From: Ophioderma brevispina
Taxonomy: Eukaryota > Echinodermata > Ophiuroidea > Amphilepidida > Ophiodermatidae
Length of the DNA stretch: 64,000 nucleotides
Reading direction: 5' to 3'
NCBI GenBank assembly: GCA_023653785.1
Contig: JAMKCH010051754.1
Span: forward strand, 1-64,000
The notes below the pieces were generated by a model. It worked only from the letters and a program-made list of their open reading frames with translations. It did not search any database and was not told the origin of the DNA. Shown here one piece after another: positions 12,001 to 24,100 of this stretch; the first letter of the stretch is position 1, and the number at the start of each line of letters is the position of its first letter. The position numbers and the translations under genes are program-made.

Positions 12001-14420
12001 CCGGTTTGGGATTGAATTGTCTCTCCCCCCTCCCCTTCTCCCGGTCGTGCATACGGGTCTTCTCCTGCTACTCCGTCTGAATCCTTTGACTCGGTCTTTT
12101 GGTAGGACTACAATTTGGAATCACTATGCTATGGTCTTGATCATGTCGGTGGCGCTTTGGATTCAATTCCTTGTAGCAATAAATGCCGGTGCCTTTCGCC
12201 GGCGTTTCACGACGTTATGTAGTCAGTATTTCGGACGGAGCTTTTCTTGGCTTTCCTTCACGTGTTTTACGCGTTGCATTCTCACTCGGAATCGCGGTTG
12301 ATTCGAATGCGGATATTCGTGTCCGCCCCTTTTTGGCGATGAATACCGTCGATGATTCGGTTGGCGATTAATTTCGTCAGTAGCCTAAATTGTGTGTCCG
12401 ATTCCGCCGTAATTTATGCCATATTCCATCGCTTCTGATCGCTTTTCGATCCAGTTCGGGTATCCGCTCGCCCTCTTGGCGATGGATACCCTCGCTGGAA
12501 ATGTTAGACGATTGAATTTCGTCTTTTTGGCCTAATTTATGTGTCCTTGAAACTCGGCCAAAAACCAAGTCTAACCGCCCTGCAATATTTCTATTTCGGA
12601 AGTGTGTCAGGTCTCGGTCCGCTTTGATCCTACGCAGCGTGTGTGGCCACGCGCCTCCGAGCCTCTCGATCGGTCGGCTTTGTGCGCGATCCCCGCGGGG
12701 GTCTTTTATTTTCACGCTATAGCAGGGATTCGCAGCTCCTTTATAGGCACTTCACCGCCCACCCACGGCGGGTTTTGTTGCCTTTATTTTGAATGACATG
12801 TGCAACCTCTTCATCTCTCTGCATGGGAATGGATTGTTTGGATTGTATGATTAGTCTTTGTCATACTCAAGCATGGACTTATTAATTTTTTATCACTTGT
12901 CTTCAAGTATATATATTGTTGAAGGGGGTATCACTCCATTCTATCTATGTCTGGATTGGGTTTGGTTCCGTCATGGAGTGTGATTACTATACTTTTATAT
13001 TATAATTTATTTCACCTCTATGTTCTGATTGATAATTAGACTTCACCGCCAGATGCAGAGTTTCTGTACCATGGTGGGATAGACTATTATTTTCTCATAT
13101 ACCTTTCAATGTTAATATATAGTAATAGTTCCACTCTTGGTCTGGCATCCCGTGCTGTCGGCTGGATCTTATTACAATCCTCTCAGCTTTTTTATAAATG
13201 AGAGAATCTTTTGGGTGTCCATGGGCTGGTTTCGTTCACAGTTTTTCTTATTCTTTGTGTTCCGCCTGCTAGGATATGATGATTTGGTTTGCCTACGGGC
13301 CAAACGGGATTACTCTCTTTATCCGTCGGAAGCCATCCTATTTTGCACTAGCAGACATGTTTTGCTCTAAGGTCCATCTGGGATCTTTATCCACTTAGGG
13401 TTTTCCTCTTGTCATGCCTAATTGGATTCCCCATTTCGCCGGTTGCGTCCCCCTTAGTCATTCGTATTATAGGGGAATGCTGTTGGGGGCTAGGCATTCG
13501 GTGGCACTGCCCTTTTACTCGGCGATATTTCTCTTAGACTTTATAGTTTTCGGAAATCTGTTAGATTCTCTTACTCTGCTGGCTGCCTCAATCCAGGTGT
13601 TTAGGTAAATGCCTTGGAGTAAATGTTGGAGCTGGTACTGGTTAAAAATCGAGTACTCTCTCCAACATTTTTGCATGAGAATTCTTTGTCGCACCCTTTC
13701 AAACTTTCGTTTTCATTCGTTTAGGTTGTCACGTCTTCAGGGCGGCATCCGATTAGTCCTTTTGATGCTTTTACAATTTCATGATGAATAGGCATAGTAT
13801 GACTATTGGATGTTTGCCCCCGGAATGGGGTTCAATCTTCTTGGTTGGCTTTTTCCATTCTGGTTTAGATACTGATACACTTTGGGGTTTGCTTGTACTA
13901 TCCTGAAGCTTGCTCCCCCGGGGTAGGCTTTGATCTAGAGATGTTGAATCGGAGTGGGCTGATGTCGGCCCTCGCAAGATTCTCCTCTTTTTTCCGCTCC
14001 TCGCACTCGCTTTGCCCTTGGGGCTCAAGTGATTGGGATATGGTGGGTGGCTGCATTAGGTAACATTGATGACTCATGTTTCCTGTCCTTACGCTGTGGC
14101 GGGTTTTCTCGCAGAGTACTGTAGCCGCCGAGAGTACTGAGGATTTGGGCTCTTCCGCCCTCCTCAGTCTCCTCTCACAGGCGATGCCCCTTCCTCTCGT
14201 CCCTTCCATGGGCCCAGAGGGTGGCGATTGGGTCCAATGGCTCGAGCTGCTCTGTAGCCTTGTAGACCCTCATAACTTGGGAGTAACCTCTCATTTATGT
14301 TTGTGTTGTACACGAGGGGGTGCTGGTTTTCGTGTGACGTCTCCTCTATGTACGTCCTCTATCTGGCCAGCTTTTTTGCAGGACCCACTCTTTCAGGGGC
14401 TCATCAAATTATTCTCTTAG
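9050..14420. other. GC-richer anomalous block, no identifiable protein
   Basis: Composition changes sharply near 9050 (CpG-rich, on the + strand T-rich with few A runs) and returns to AT-rich after about 12800-14400. Frames on both strands are open for 60-205 codons and then break (for example 11246-11863 +, 12377-12715 -, 13898-14209 -). The products are basic and low in recognisable motifs on the - strand. I looked for reverse transcriptase, RNase H, tyrosine recombinase and protease signatures in both directions and found none I trust. Internal similarity (9301-9375 with 9500-9560; 12310-12565) suggests a repetitive, frameshifted element. A decayed or poorly assembled retroelement is my best guess. 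Confidence 0.35.
12305..12565. repeat. Imperfect tandem duplication inside the 9-14 kb block
   Basis: The stretch at about 12310-12410 (cggatattcgtgtccgcccc, tttttggcgatgaataccgtc, taatttcgtcagtagcctaa, tgtgtccga) is repeated at about 12455-12560 (cgggtatccgctcgccctct, tggcgatggataccctcg, gaatttcgtctttttggcct, tgtgtccttga). The offset is about 147 bp, close to a multiple of three, so a coding repeat is possible. Frames are interrupted. Confidence 0.55.
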
Positions 14421-14604
14421 TAAGTGTTGCGCTTTAGTTTCATGCTATTGTAAGTTGGCTGTGACCTTGCGCTGCTCTGACTACTTCTGAATGCTTGCAA
14501 TTCATATTCATACTCACTTCGATTCAGCAATCCAGGTGTGACTTTTACATCCTGCACCGCCTCCTATTACCTGTGTAATCTGGCGTTGTTAATGCAATTT
14601 GGGT

Positions 14605-14965
14605 TTACATCACATCGGATTGAAGGTAAGCAGAATCCTGTATGAGTCATGTAAGAACATTGGTGTTCTAATGACTCATAAGGAATGCTTGCTTACCTTC
14701 TCCGATGTGATTCCCGCCCCGTTCCCCTCCCCTGCAGGATTGTTTCTCTTGTCGAGGGTAAGACGAAAAAAGGAAGAGGATTGGGGTAGACGTCACTTGG
14801 GGGGGTGTTGTCATACAGGGTGAATCGAATGATATAATATTATGTTGGAAATATATTTATGGAGGTTTCTGCATCTGCCTAAGACAATGCAAGTTGTTAC
14901 TCAACATGGTAGAAGGTAACAGGCATTCCTTACGATCCTTAGAACACCACTGTCTTTACATTTCC
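14605..14965. repeat. Large hairpin plus a third related arm
   Basis: The sequence 14605-14656 (acatcacatcggattgaagg, taagcag..., tgagtcatgtaagaaca) is complementary to 14661-14712 (tgttctaatgactcat, aaggaatgc, ttgcttaccttctccgatgt). This forms an imperfect stem of about 50 bp with a 4-bp loop. A third copy of the arm occurs at about 14915-14962 (agaaggtaacaggcattcct, ttagaacaccactg). It sits at the edge of the anomalous 9-14.4 kb block and may be that element's terminal structure. Confidence 0.6.
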
Positions 14966-14969
14966 TCCC

Positions 14970-17455
14970 CTCCTTAAATGCTGCTGTTTCCACCAAGAAC
15001 CACAGCCCCCCATGGGTCCAAACTTGTAGGTTTATAGCCCCTATGCCCCAATGTGCCTTTTGGGAATCTCAACCGCCCCCAGAGGTCAAGCCAAGGGCTA
15101 CCAGGGGGCCCAAATGTCAAAATATAGATCCGCCTATAACTCAAGAACCACAACAGCTTCAGAGCACAGTGGCTTATAGCCTCTCTGCCCCTAATGGCTT
15201 TTTGGGTATCTCAATGTGTGTGTCAGGGGGGCGGACAAGCGCGCGCACCCAGGGTTCGGCCAAAAACATGCAAAATCAGCCTATTCCGGCTATTAGAGGT
15301 TCTTCTGCACCCCAGGTCCCCCCCCAAAAAAAGCCAGGTCTGGATACGCCAGTAATCTCGATCCCAGAGGTTAAAGTCAAGACTTACCAAATAAAAATAA
15401 TGCCTTAACACTAATGGCACATTTTTTGTAGAGCGCCCCCAATTTTACAAAATTTTATATTTTGGCACAGTTACATTGGTAATTGTCTAGGAAACTTACC
15501 TGCGAACGGAATGCCGTTTCCAGCAGCCATTGAATTATTAATTATCGAGATCTTTCCGATAAGTATATTCTACTTACAAATTCCTTCTTTGTATTGGACC
15601 AGACACAACTTAACCAGTCACAATTAGAGTTTACTAGCCAGTTTCCCATGCAACCGTGTAAAAATCTCAATTTTTTGAAAAATTGGGCGCTCTTAAAAAT
15701 ATGCTATTATTGCTTAACGTGTCTCAGACAAATGGAGTTATCTGCCGGGTCATCGTCCCATTTCTCGCACTGTAATACAGGTACAAGCACAGCAGATTGT
15801 TGTATAGTCTTAATATTTCTGACAGTTTGTAGCATTTGGTTACATTTGTATTTTTTTTTTTTCACCGAGATGGCACTTCCAACCAAAGATTTCTGTCAAT
15901 TCAATTCAATTTAGTGAACGGGATTAGCGTTCGGTAACAAATCGCACATTCCAATGCAGGTACGACCATACCAATGAGAAGGTTGTTCTCGGTTTGGACT
16001 CAATATGAAGTCAACGAATATAAACATTTCATAGACAGAACTTCTTTCTTTTCGGTGTATGTGTGTCTAGAGTAGAGATTACTGATCTAAGGTTCGTCCC
16101 TACCTAACCCGCCATATTTTTTTGTAGTATCAGATCCACCGATTCCAATTTTAATGTGGTAATTTTTCATTTTCTCCACTGAGTAAAGTGCGGTCGGCAA
16201 CCTCCCAAATGACTCTGTGTCGGTCGGGTAGAGCCAGTGCCGGTCATGGCCACCAACCAGCGTAGCTATATCCCTGGGTAATTAGTATTCCCTACATTTA
16301 AATCCTATCACTTGATTTATTGTTTGTAATGATCTATGGTTGAGAACCCCACTCCTAAAATCTGCCTAAACCTTGTCGATCGAACTGGGCGGTTTTCATC
16401 TAGTTCTTAGTGAGTCTATTTGTAATAATTTTAGTGAAGATATTTATGTGTGGGAATTGCCAGCTATTGAAGATATATTTTTGAGGCAACCAATTGATGT
16501 ATAGTGCTGGTGTGCAAGCATTTAGTAAATAGTGTTTTGCTATTTATTTGCTCCTTAAATCGGCCTAATCCAACATTTTACATTCAGCTGTGGGGCCATC
16601 GTGGCCTTTTTAACCATTAGTGCGTTTTACCCTTTTTCATTGATTTCAATTCACAAAGCTTTTTTTCTACAAGCTCATCATCCAGATGTGAATAATACAG
16701 ACCCACGCAGAGCACCAAAACTCGCGAGCAATATCGGCATGCTTTCAGTGTGAGAACATGAACATGTTAATTGGATTTTGCCCAGACAGCCCAGGGCGGT
16801 GTCAACCTGGAATCTTTTGTCCTGACCTATGAAAAACATTTCAATCATTTTTGTTATTTGGAAATGTCCCAGAAGTCCTAAAAAAAAAAGGCAAAAAATA
16901 GATTTTTCCAGTGTAGGGCGCCAAAAAAAGTGTTTGTTTTTGTCGGGGGTCGCCTTAGCGACCCGACTATAGGAAACCCACTGCTCTCAAAAGTTGCGAA
17001 GGGCTCTATTTCCATAGCTGAAGGTCATTCATTAAATTCAATGTTTTCTTTTATGAAAATGATCTACGTACTACTAGTATTTTGGAGTTTTAGCGTTGGG
17101 TGTGTATGCGATGCAATTTCAGACACAAATAACAATCGCTGCATGTTTTGAATGGCCTTAACACCTCTTATGTCCACAAAGGCAGCATTTTAATAATACC
17201 CTGCCACATGTTTTGATCGAGACTCTCGATCACTGAGCACAGTAGGTGTTTAAAAAAGCATTCTTTGATTTTCAAGTCTCTGTGAATACTTTCTTTCTTG
17301 ATGTAGTTTGGTTAAAACGTTGCAGGGATAGAAACGGGTGGGTAACAAATAGGAGAGCTATAAGTAAGAACATGATCATGGTAGCCACGTAGAGTTATAC
17401 TACGTAATATTGAAGCTTTTTAACCATGTAAATTGTGTTGATATTTTTAAGACGA
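14970..17455. other. Non-coding stretch, nothing identified
   Basis: AT-rich sequence with short C-rich tracts near 15050-15330. No exon, RNA gene or clear terminal inverted repeat was found. The open frames at 15043-15408 and 15594-15914 have no recognisable motif and no splice context. Confidence 0.45.
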
Positions 17456-17459
17456 AGTT

Positions 17460-18545
17460 TTAGGTAACATCTTCTATTTGAAAAAGACAGGAAGGTGTGT
17501 ACATACATTCAATTAAAGCTTAAAAAATTTGAGGATTCATGTTTAACACATTTTGCGCCCAATTGGCATTCTTTTCTATTTTCTTTATTTGAAATGAGAG
17601 GAAGGTGTCATCCTATGTTAAAATTAAGCTTAAACTTGGGGGCATTCAGTATGTAACACTTTTTCGCGCCAATTGGGCGTTTTTTTTTTTTCTAATTTTC
17701 TTTATTTGAAATGACGAGAAGTTGTTAACCTATGTTAAATTAAATGCTTTATAACTTGGGGATTCAGTTTTTAACACCTTTTTTTGCCGCCCCATTGGGG
17801 GGTGTTTTTTTTTCTATTTATCCTTTATTTGAAATGCCAGGAAGGTGTTAATCTATGTTAATTAAAGCTTTAACTTGGGGAGTCAGTTTTAACACAACTT
17901 TGCTCCCAATTGGCGTTTTTTTTTTTAAACACTTTTCTATTTTCCTTCTTTGAAATGACAGGAAGGTGTAAACCTATGTGAAATTAAAGCTTATAGCTTG
18001 GGGATTCAGTTTTAACACTTTTGGCGCCAATTGGGCTTTTTTTTCTATTTTCTTTATTTGAAATGATAGGAAGGCGTAACCTATGTTAATTTTTAAAAAG
18101 CTTATAACTTGGGGATTCAGTTTGTAAACTTTTTGCGCCCAATTGGGCATTTTTCTATTTTCTTTATTTGAAATGACAAGGAAGGTGTAACCTTGTTAAA
18201 TCAAGCTTTAAACTTGGGATTCATTTTAACATTTTTGCGCCCAATTGTGTGTTTTTTCTATTTCTTCTTTTATTTGAAATGAACAGGAAGCTGTTAACCT
18301 AATGTTAAATTAAAGCGTTATAACTTGGGGATTCAGTTTACACATTTTGCGCCAATTGGGCGGTTTTTTCTATTTTCTTTATTTGAAATGACAAGGAAGA
18401 GTGTAAACCTATGTTAAAAAATTAAATTATAAAACTTGGTGATTCAGTTTAACATTTTTTGGGCCCAATTGGCCGTTTTTTCCCTATTTCTTTCTTTATT
18501 TGAAATGACAGGAAGGTGTAAAACCTCTGTAATTAAAGCTTATAA
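17460..18545. repeat. About 110-bp satellite, roughly ten copies
   Basis: The unit contains ttaaattaaagcttataact, tggggattcagttttaacac, ttttgcgcccaattgggcg, a T-run, then tctattttctttatttgaaa and tgacaggaaggtgtaa. Copies are anchored by tttgaaatga-like words near 17480, 17588, 17707, 17832, 17950, 18058, 18168, 18275, 18384 and 18501. Differences between copies are mostly homopolymer length changes and one-base losses. It is not a CRISPR array: units are contiguous with no spacers, in animal DNA. Confidence 0.9.
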
Positions 18546-18549
18546 CTTG

Positions 18550-20526
18550 TGGGTTCAAATGTCACCCCCAAGGTCCAAAGGTCACGTAGATCAAGTTTGT
18601 AAACAAGTGATTGGTCAATAATTCATATCTTATGCATTATCAACCAACACTTTAATAAATCAGAATTATGATATGTCTTTTTACATGTTTCTGTAATAAA
18701 GTGCAACTTAAAAAAACTAGAAAACCATCTACTCCTTTAAATGTTTTTAATAGTTACTTTCTTATTTCTTTAAAATTCATGCTGGCGACCCGACACAGGT
18801 TTTTTTTAAATACTGTTTTTTACATTTTTGTTGAAAAAAGGTTAACTGATGCAAAAAATTTGCACCCCTCTAAAATGGTCGCATGTTACTAAGAAAAATA
18901 TATTCAACTTTTGAAATTCACCCTCCTGGTTAAAGGCCTGCAACAAAATGAATCTTTGAAAATTAATAAATAAATGGCCAAATTTTTTCCAGGAAAGCAC
19001 ATCTAAGCATTCTAAAGTTGAAATGTATCAAAAAAATAGGGGCATGTTGGCTTGTCTTTAAATACCAAAAAACTCATAACAATAAACAAGATCATCAGAT
19101 TAAGATCTTTACACTCTCCGTAATCTTTGCCAATTTTATTATCTGAACCTATCAATGGGACAAATTCATACACTTAAAGATAATTAAGGATATAGGTAAA
19201 CAAATTGGCAAAGTAGAATGCCATATAGTCAGGGACAGAATTAGCCTGCCCAATTGCGCGTATGCAAGGTTTGTCAATCAGCACGAGAGTAAGACTGTGA
19301 TTGGTTTGAATGTGTAGTATGAGCGTTGGGCATGTCACACAAAATAGATTAAAATGTCAAAACATTTTTTATTTGAGTCAGTTTTTAAACTGCACGGACA
19401 ATGCTTCATAAGTAACTTTCTGTTTTAATAAGCTTAAAATGTTGAATATATTATTCTTCATGGCCAACATTTGTTCTGCACCGTTAAATTGTTGCCCTGA
19501 TTCTGCCCTGAACTTAGCCATGTAATTTGACAGAAAGAATGATTTTGAATTTCATATCACAGCTTTCAATATGATAAACAGAGTTGTGCATAGAGTCAAA
19601 ATATATATATTTTTCAATTTTGCACAATACCGTCCGTCTGGTTTACGTACTCCAGGTGTAGGCTATTAATAGAACAAAAATTGCATGCATTACTTTTCCC
19701 ATTTAACAACTGATAATTACATCTTTCTCCCACTTCTTGCCATAAAAACATAAAGTTGCCAGTGCTTACGGAAGGGTGTTTCAAAAAGTTTGAAATTGTC
19801 CTTTAAAGCTGCATTGCAATATTTGAAGAAATATGACATTTAAGCAAAATGTGTATATTCGCTCTCAAGCAAAGCACAAATTAAAGATCATTCCTCAAAA
19901 GGGACGCTCACTTTTAAGGTGGTTGGCTTAATAATTGAATATCTTAAATTTTATACAGTACATTTTTGTGCTGATAACCAACTAAAAATCGACAAAATAT
20001 TCCTTTTCAAGAAAAAATAAAAAGGATTAATTTATTTGCTCCAAATAATACCATGATTTAAAAACCATACAACTCTATGTGAAATTGTTGACACACCAAT
20101 ACTAACTTTCCCAACTTTCCCCTCAAAAGATGGGGGCCGATGTGTTGCAACACTTTAAAAGAGTGCAAATACAAAAAAAAATGTGGGTAATTAACTGTTT
20201 TACCTTCAAGAAAAAATCACCAATAAGGCACTTTTTTAAAGGAATTTTTTGATTGAACTTACTAAACATTATCTTAGAATGTTTTAAAACTTTCATTTTC
20301 AAATTTTTTTTTAATTCAAAGAATATGGAAATATTGGCATATGAGGCCCTTTAACAGAGCACCCAACATTTTACCACGCATTTCCTCCTATGGCTTAATC
20401 CATAACCTAACCAGGTTTATGTAATCTGACCAATGTCCCTCCCCTACCCATGAATTTCCAGCAACCTTTACAGGTTTATTATTCCGACGGTTTTGAATTC
20501 AATATGGCAGGAAGGTTTTGACTAGG
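18550..20526. other. AT-rich non-coding stretch
   Basis: Nothing recognisable beyond A/T runs and a tatatata tract near 19600. Part of this could be the 5' intron of PDXK, whose first exon was not located here. Confidence 0.45.
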
Positions 20527-20879
20527 TTAAAGGTGCAACGAAGATTCACACATAACCAGTTGGCCCTGAAAAAATGTGAGAATTCTAATTTTTTCTCTAT
20601 TGTAAAGCTTTCCATCAAAATAACCCATCGAAAGGATTAGTGAGAAATGTTTCTTTGGTACAAAAAAAATCATAAATTTCTACTTTCGTATATGAGCAAA
20701 TACGAAATTCCACGCCTATTTTTATATTGACATCTAAGAAGCAAATCAAAATCGCCTTTTTCTTGCTTTAATACTTTCTGTGCCAAATAAAGGTAAGAGA
20801 TCTTTTGAGTGTCTAATTCTATTGGACAATGCTATATGACACAATATTTGGGTGCCTCAAAATCTCTCGTTGCACTTAA
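20527..20879 (+). mobile_element. MITE family B copy
   Basis: Bounded by TTAA at 20527 and 20876. The left end is TTAAAGGTGCAACGAAGATT and the right end AAATCTCTCGTTGCACTTAA, an inverted pair. The interior follows the 50727 copy (cttccatcaaaataaccca, gagaaatgtttctttggtac, caaatacgaaattc, tgacacaatatttgggtg). Length 353 bp. It lies just upstream of a PDXK exon. Confidence 0.85.
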
Positions 20880-21007
20880 AGAAATTCCCCTTTTTAATTT
20901 TACTAATCCACCATTGAATTTATTTGTTTTATTAGTAATAAAAAATCTTGAGTGTCAGGCCCAATATTGAAGCCAATCAAATCATTTGTATTCCTTTGTT
21001 AACACAG

Positions 21008-21162
21008 GTTTTGGGATATATGTAGATGCCATTATTCAGTGGCAGTTACTAATCACACTCAATATCAACACTTCAAGGGACAGGTTCTTAATGCCGAGGA
21101 ACTCCAGGTGGTCTATGATGGATTGAGACTCAATAAATCAACCACTATTCACATTTATACTG
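21008..21162 (+). CDS. PDXK: PDXK exon, VLG..NHT..GQVLN..LRLN region (frameshifted)
   Basis: The acceptor is acacag before 21008 and the donor is ctg|gtagtt after 21162. The exon starts with codons for V-L-G and continues with VDAI, then [31 protein letters not shown] and a terminal YTG. This matches the substrate-binding part of pyridoxal kinase (human SNHTGY..WKGQVLN). Two single-base losses are needed to keep the frame: one just after GGATAT (about 21018) and one near ATTATTCA (about 21031). The observed length is 155. With two added bases it is 157, which gives exactly the phase required by the next exon. Confidence 0.85.
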
Positions 21163-24100
21163 GTAGTTAATGGGTTTTATCATGCATGCTCTTACTGCAT
21201 TTGTTGGTTGATCCAATAGGACCTTTATTAACTGTGTTACGGCGGTCCGAAAGTGTGTAGATCTGTGTCACGACTGCGAAAGATATTATCTAAATTGGTA
21301 CTACTGCGCGAGAGATTAACGTGTATCAAAGTCCGTCATAGAGAATGTGTTGGCAAATGAACTAAATCTCAAATAATCTCCGGAAAACGTATGGGTTTCT
21401 AATGGAAGTTTTGTACATCAAGGGTCCGTTAACTATGTTTTGTTTTAAATATGTATTGGTAATTTGGGTCTGAACCTATAGACCCTAGCGAAAATGAACG
21501 TTTTTGTTGGGTCCTGTCCGGTGACTCGCATACACGGAAAAGTTAACACGCAATCTCTACGGGCGAATCCATTTTCCCACAATGCCTTTCGGTATTATTC
21601 CAGTCTTGAATTTTCAAACCTGCGCCAACTTTTTTTTTTCAATTTTAGAAACAGGAATTACGTACTTACCCACCACCCGGACCGCCATACTTACGTCCAT
21701 AAATGAAAACGTGCAGTCCTACAATGTTTTGTGCATGGGTTATATGATGTAATTTATCGTTAAAGAGAAAGGCTGACTTCAGAGATTTTGAATTATAATT
21801 TTTTGTGTAGTACTTAAAAATATCACAATACTAAAAAAGGATATACTTTGTATCAGCTGAATTATTAGTGGCAGCGCGCGCATACTCCCGTGCCCGCCTT
21901 TCAGTTGTAATGCGCTTGTGCTTTGCCTATACATGCGCGCTGAAAGTTGGTTCAATGGTATAACGCCCGCATAGCTAACTTTGAGCTGGACAGAGTCATA
22001 GTTACTTAGTTTTACACATTATGTTCATATCACAGTGCTCTATGGATATGTTATAACAACAACCTGAATCCAGAATTTTGTATGTAGTGTGGTGATTTTT
22101 CAACAATTTGAGGTTCGTTATTTTACAAGTGACTAATATATGGACAAGCTTATGCAAGAAAGATGGTGTGAAAATTGAGGAGCCCTTCTCAGGAAATCTG
22201 AGTCAGCCTTTTAACTCTGGCAGAGGAGAAACTATTCTAGTTCTATCTCTGGGCATTTTATGTCTAGTTTATTGTTTCCTACTTAGAATTAAATCACAAT
22301 CATGTTTCATTAGATTCTCAAGGTTCCTGCGGATCTGAGTCTTTCCTATCTTGAAGTCCGTCAAGGTATCAAAAGCTTGAAAGAGGTGAATCCGTCCCTG
22401 ATCTTTGTGTGTGATTCCCGTCCATGGCGATAACTGCCGATATTATGTTACCACAGTCCTTTTACCTGTCTACTACCCAGAAACAATTACAACCCATTAG
22501 CGGACCTCATTACAAGAGAAAGCGAAGGGGGCAAACACCAAATACATTCGAAGCAGAGTAGTGGTGTTTATAATTTATCATAAAATTACCCAATCAGATT
22601 GATATTAACTTACCATCACTCTCTAATACTTTGTGTCAGTATAAATAGGCAGATCTCTATACTTCCTATATGTTTTGTGAGAGAAGGCCGTTAGGTAAAG
22701 TATTTAAAACAAAGTTTTAAAAAAATCCGTTTTGTTCCGTTAAACAAGGGTGGCCGGATACACCTCGCCGCAGCAATACTGCTGTGTGAGGATTTATTAT
22801 GAAAGCAAAACATATTGACCTGGATGCCCTTCCTGACGCCATGCAATCCACAGTTTTCGGCGGTGGGGCCCTAGCCTTTGGGGACTAACGGCCCACCATG
22901 CAAGGCAGCATGTGCTGATTGGCCGCCATTCGCTCTCCAGAGGAGCCCACGCCCTTGTTGGTAGATCTTCTTTTTCATTCTACCAGGGTCCCACTACCCC
23001 CCTCATCAGATTTCCTGAAACCCGATGGGGGTGTCGGTTAGCCGCCTCTCGGCCCTGGGCAGGTAGTACTGGTTACCAGGATCCCAGTAGCAGGCCCTCA
23101 AAGGAAACCTTACCTACTACTAGGATAACATAATAGAAGCAGGTGTGAGGTTGGGGTGCAGAGTTTTTGAAACTGAGGGCCCCCTCGGGTGCCCTTCCAT
23201 AGCACGTAATGTCAGCATCATTGTTCGTTGGCCTATCCAGGGATTTATCCTACATGTGTATCAGTTGTGATGATACAATCACACCACACGACTTTTGGCA
23301 GTGGTTCCTTAAATATCCGCCATATTTGCATTTCAAGGTCAGACTAACATTTGAACTATAAAAGTTGCAAAATTCAGAAAAAAATAAAAAACTTAAAAAA
23401 AGCAAAAAATAAAAAAAATCAGTTTAATTATAAACAATTGACCTTGACGAAAGTGCAAAATGACCTTTGAACCTTTTTTGCCATAGCATCCTCATTTGAA
23501 GTCGGATCTATAACAAACTATACATTTTTTGATTCCATCTGATAAGGCGAGAATTTGACATGCATATTATTCAATTGCGACAGTTCTTCATTTTACCCCC
23601 TGTTTAACGTTTGTATTGCCCCTTCCCCAAAATGCCGGAACATTGAAAGCGGCAAGCCCAAGCAAAACCTTTCACCATCGCTCAGGGAACCCCAAGACCT
23701 TCAATCGTTGTGTCCAGAGGTTTTGGTCACGGATCTCGGCTGGTCTTCTACTCAAATACAGACGGCTTAGCAAGTGAAACAATGGATTATTTTATGGTAC
23801 ATTTATTTGATTTTTTTCATGCAAATGCGAATCAAAAAGTGTCAAAAGTACGCAAGGAAAGGAGTTTTCAGGTCTTGAAAACCCTAAAACCCTCCAGGAG
23901 CTTCAGGTGCTCTGCCCCCTGGAACCCCCGCCGGGGCGTTGCCTCTGGAACCCCAACAGTGCCCTAATGCGGCCCCCTGGACCCCAACCGTTAGTCGCTC
24001 CGTAGTGGTCGAAAGTAGGTACTTACTAAAGCTAATCCACCTGTGAAACAAGACATCAAATTTTTGGGTAATGCAAATCCCATGTCCGGCGGCATTCTTA

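Noticed and set aside
17460..18545. CRISPR-like regular array
   Set aside because: Units are contiguous with no unique spacers, vary in length, and lie in animal DNA. It is an ordinary satellite.
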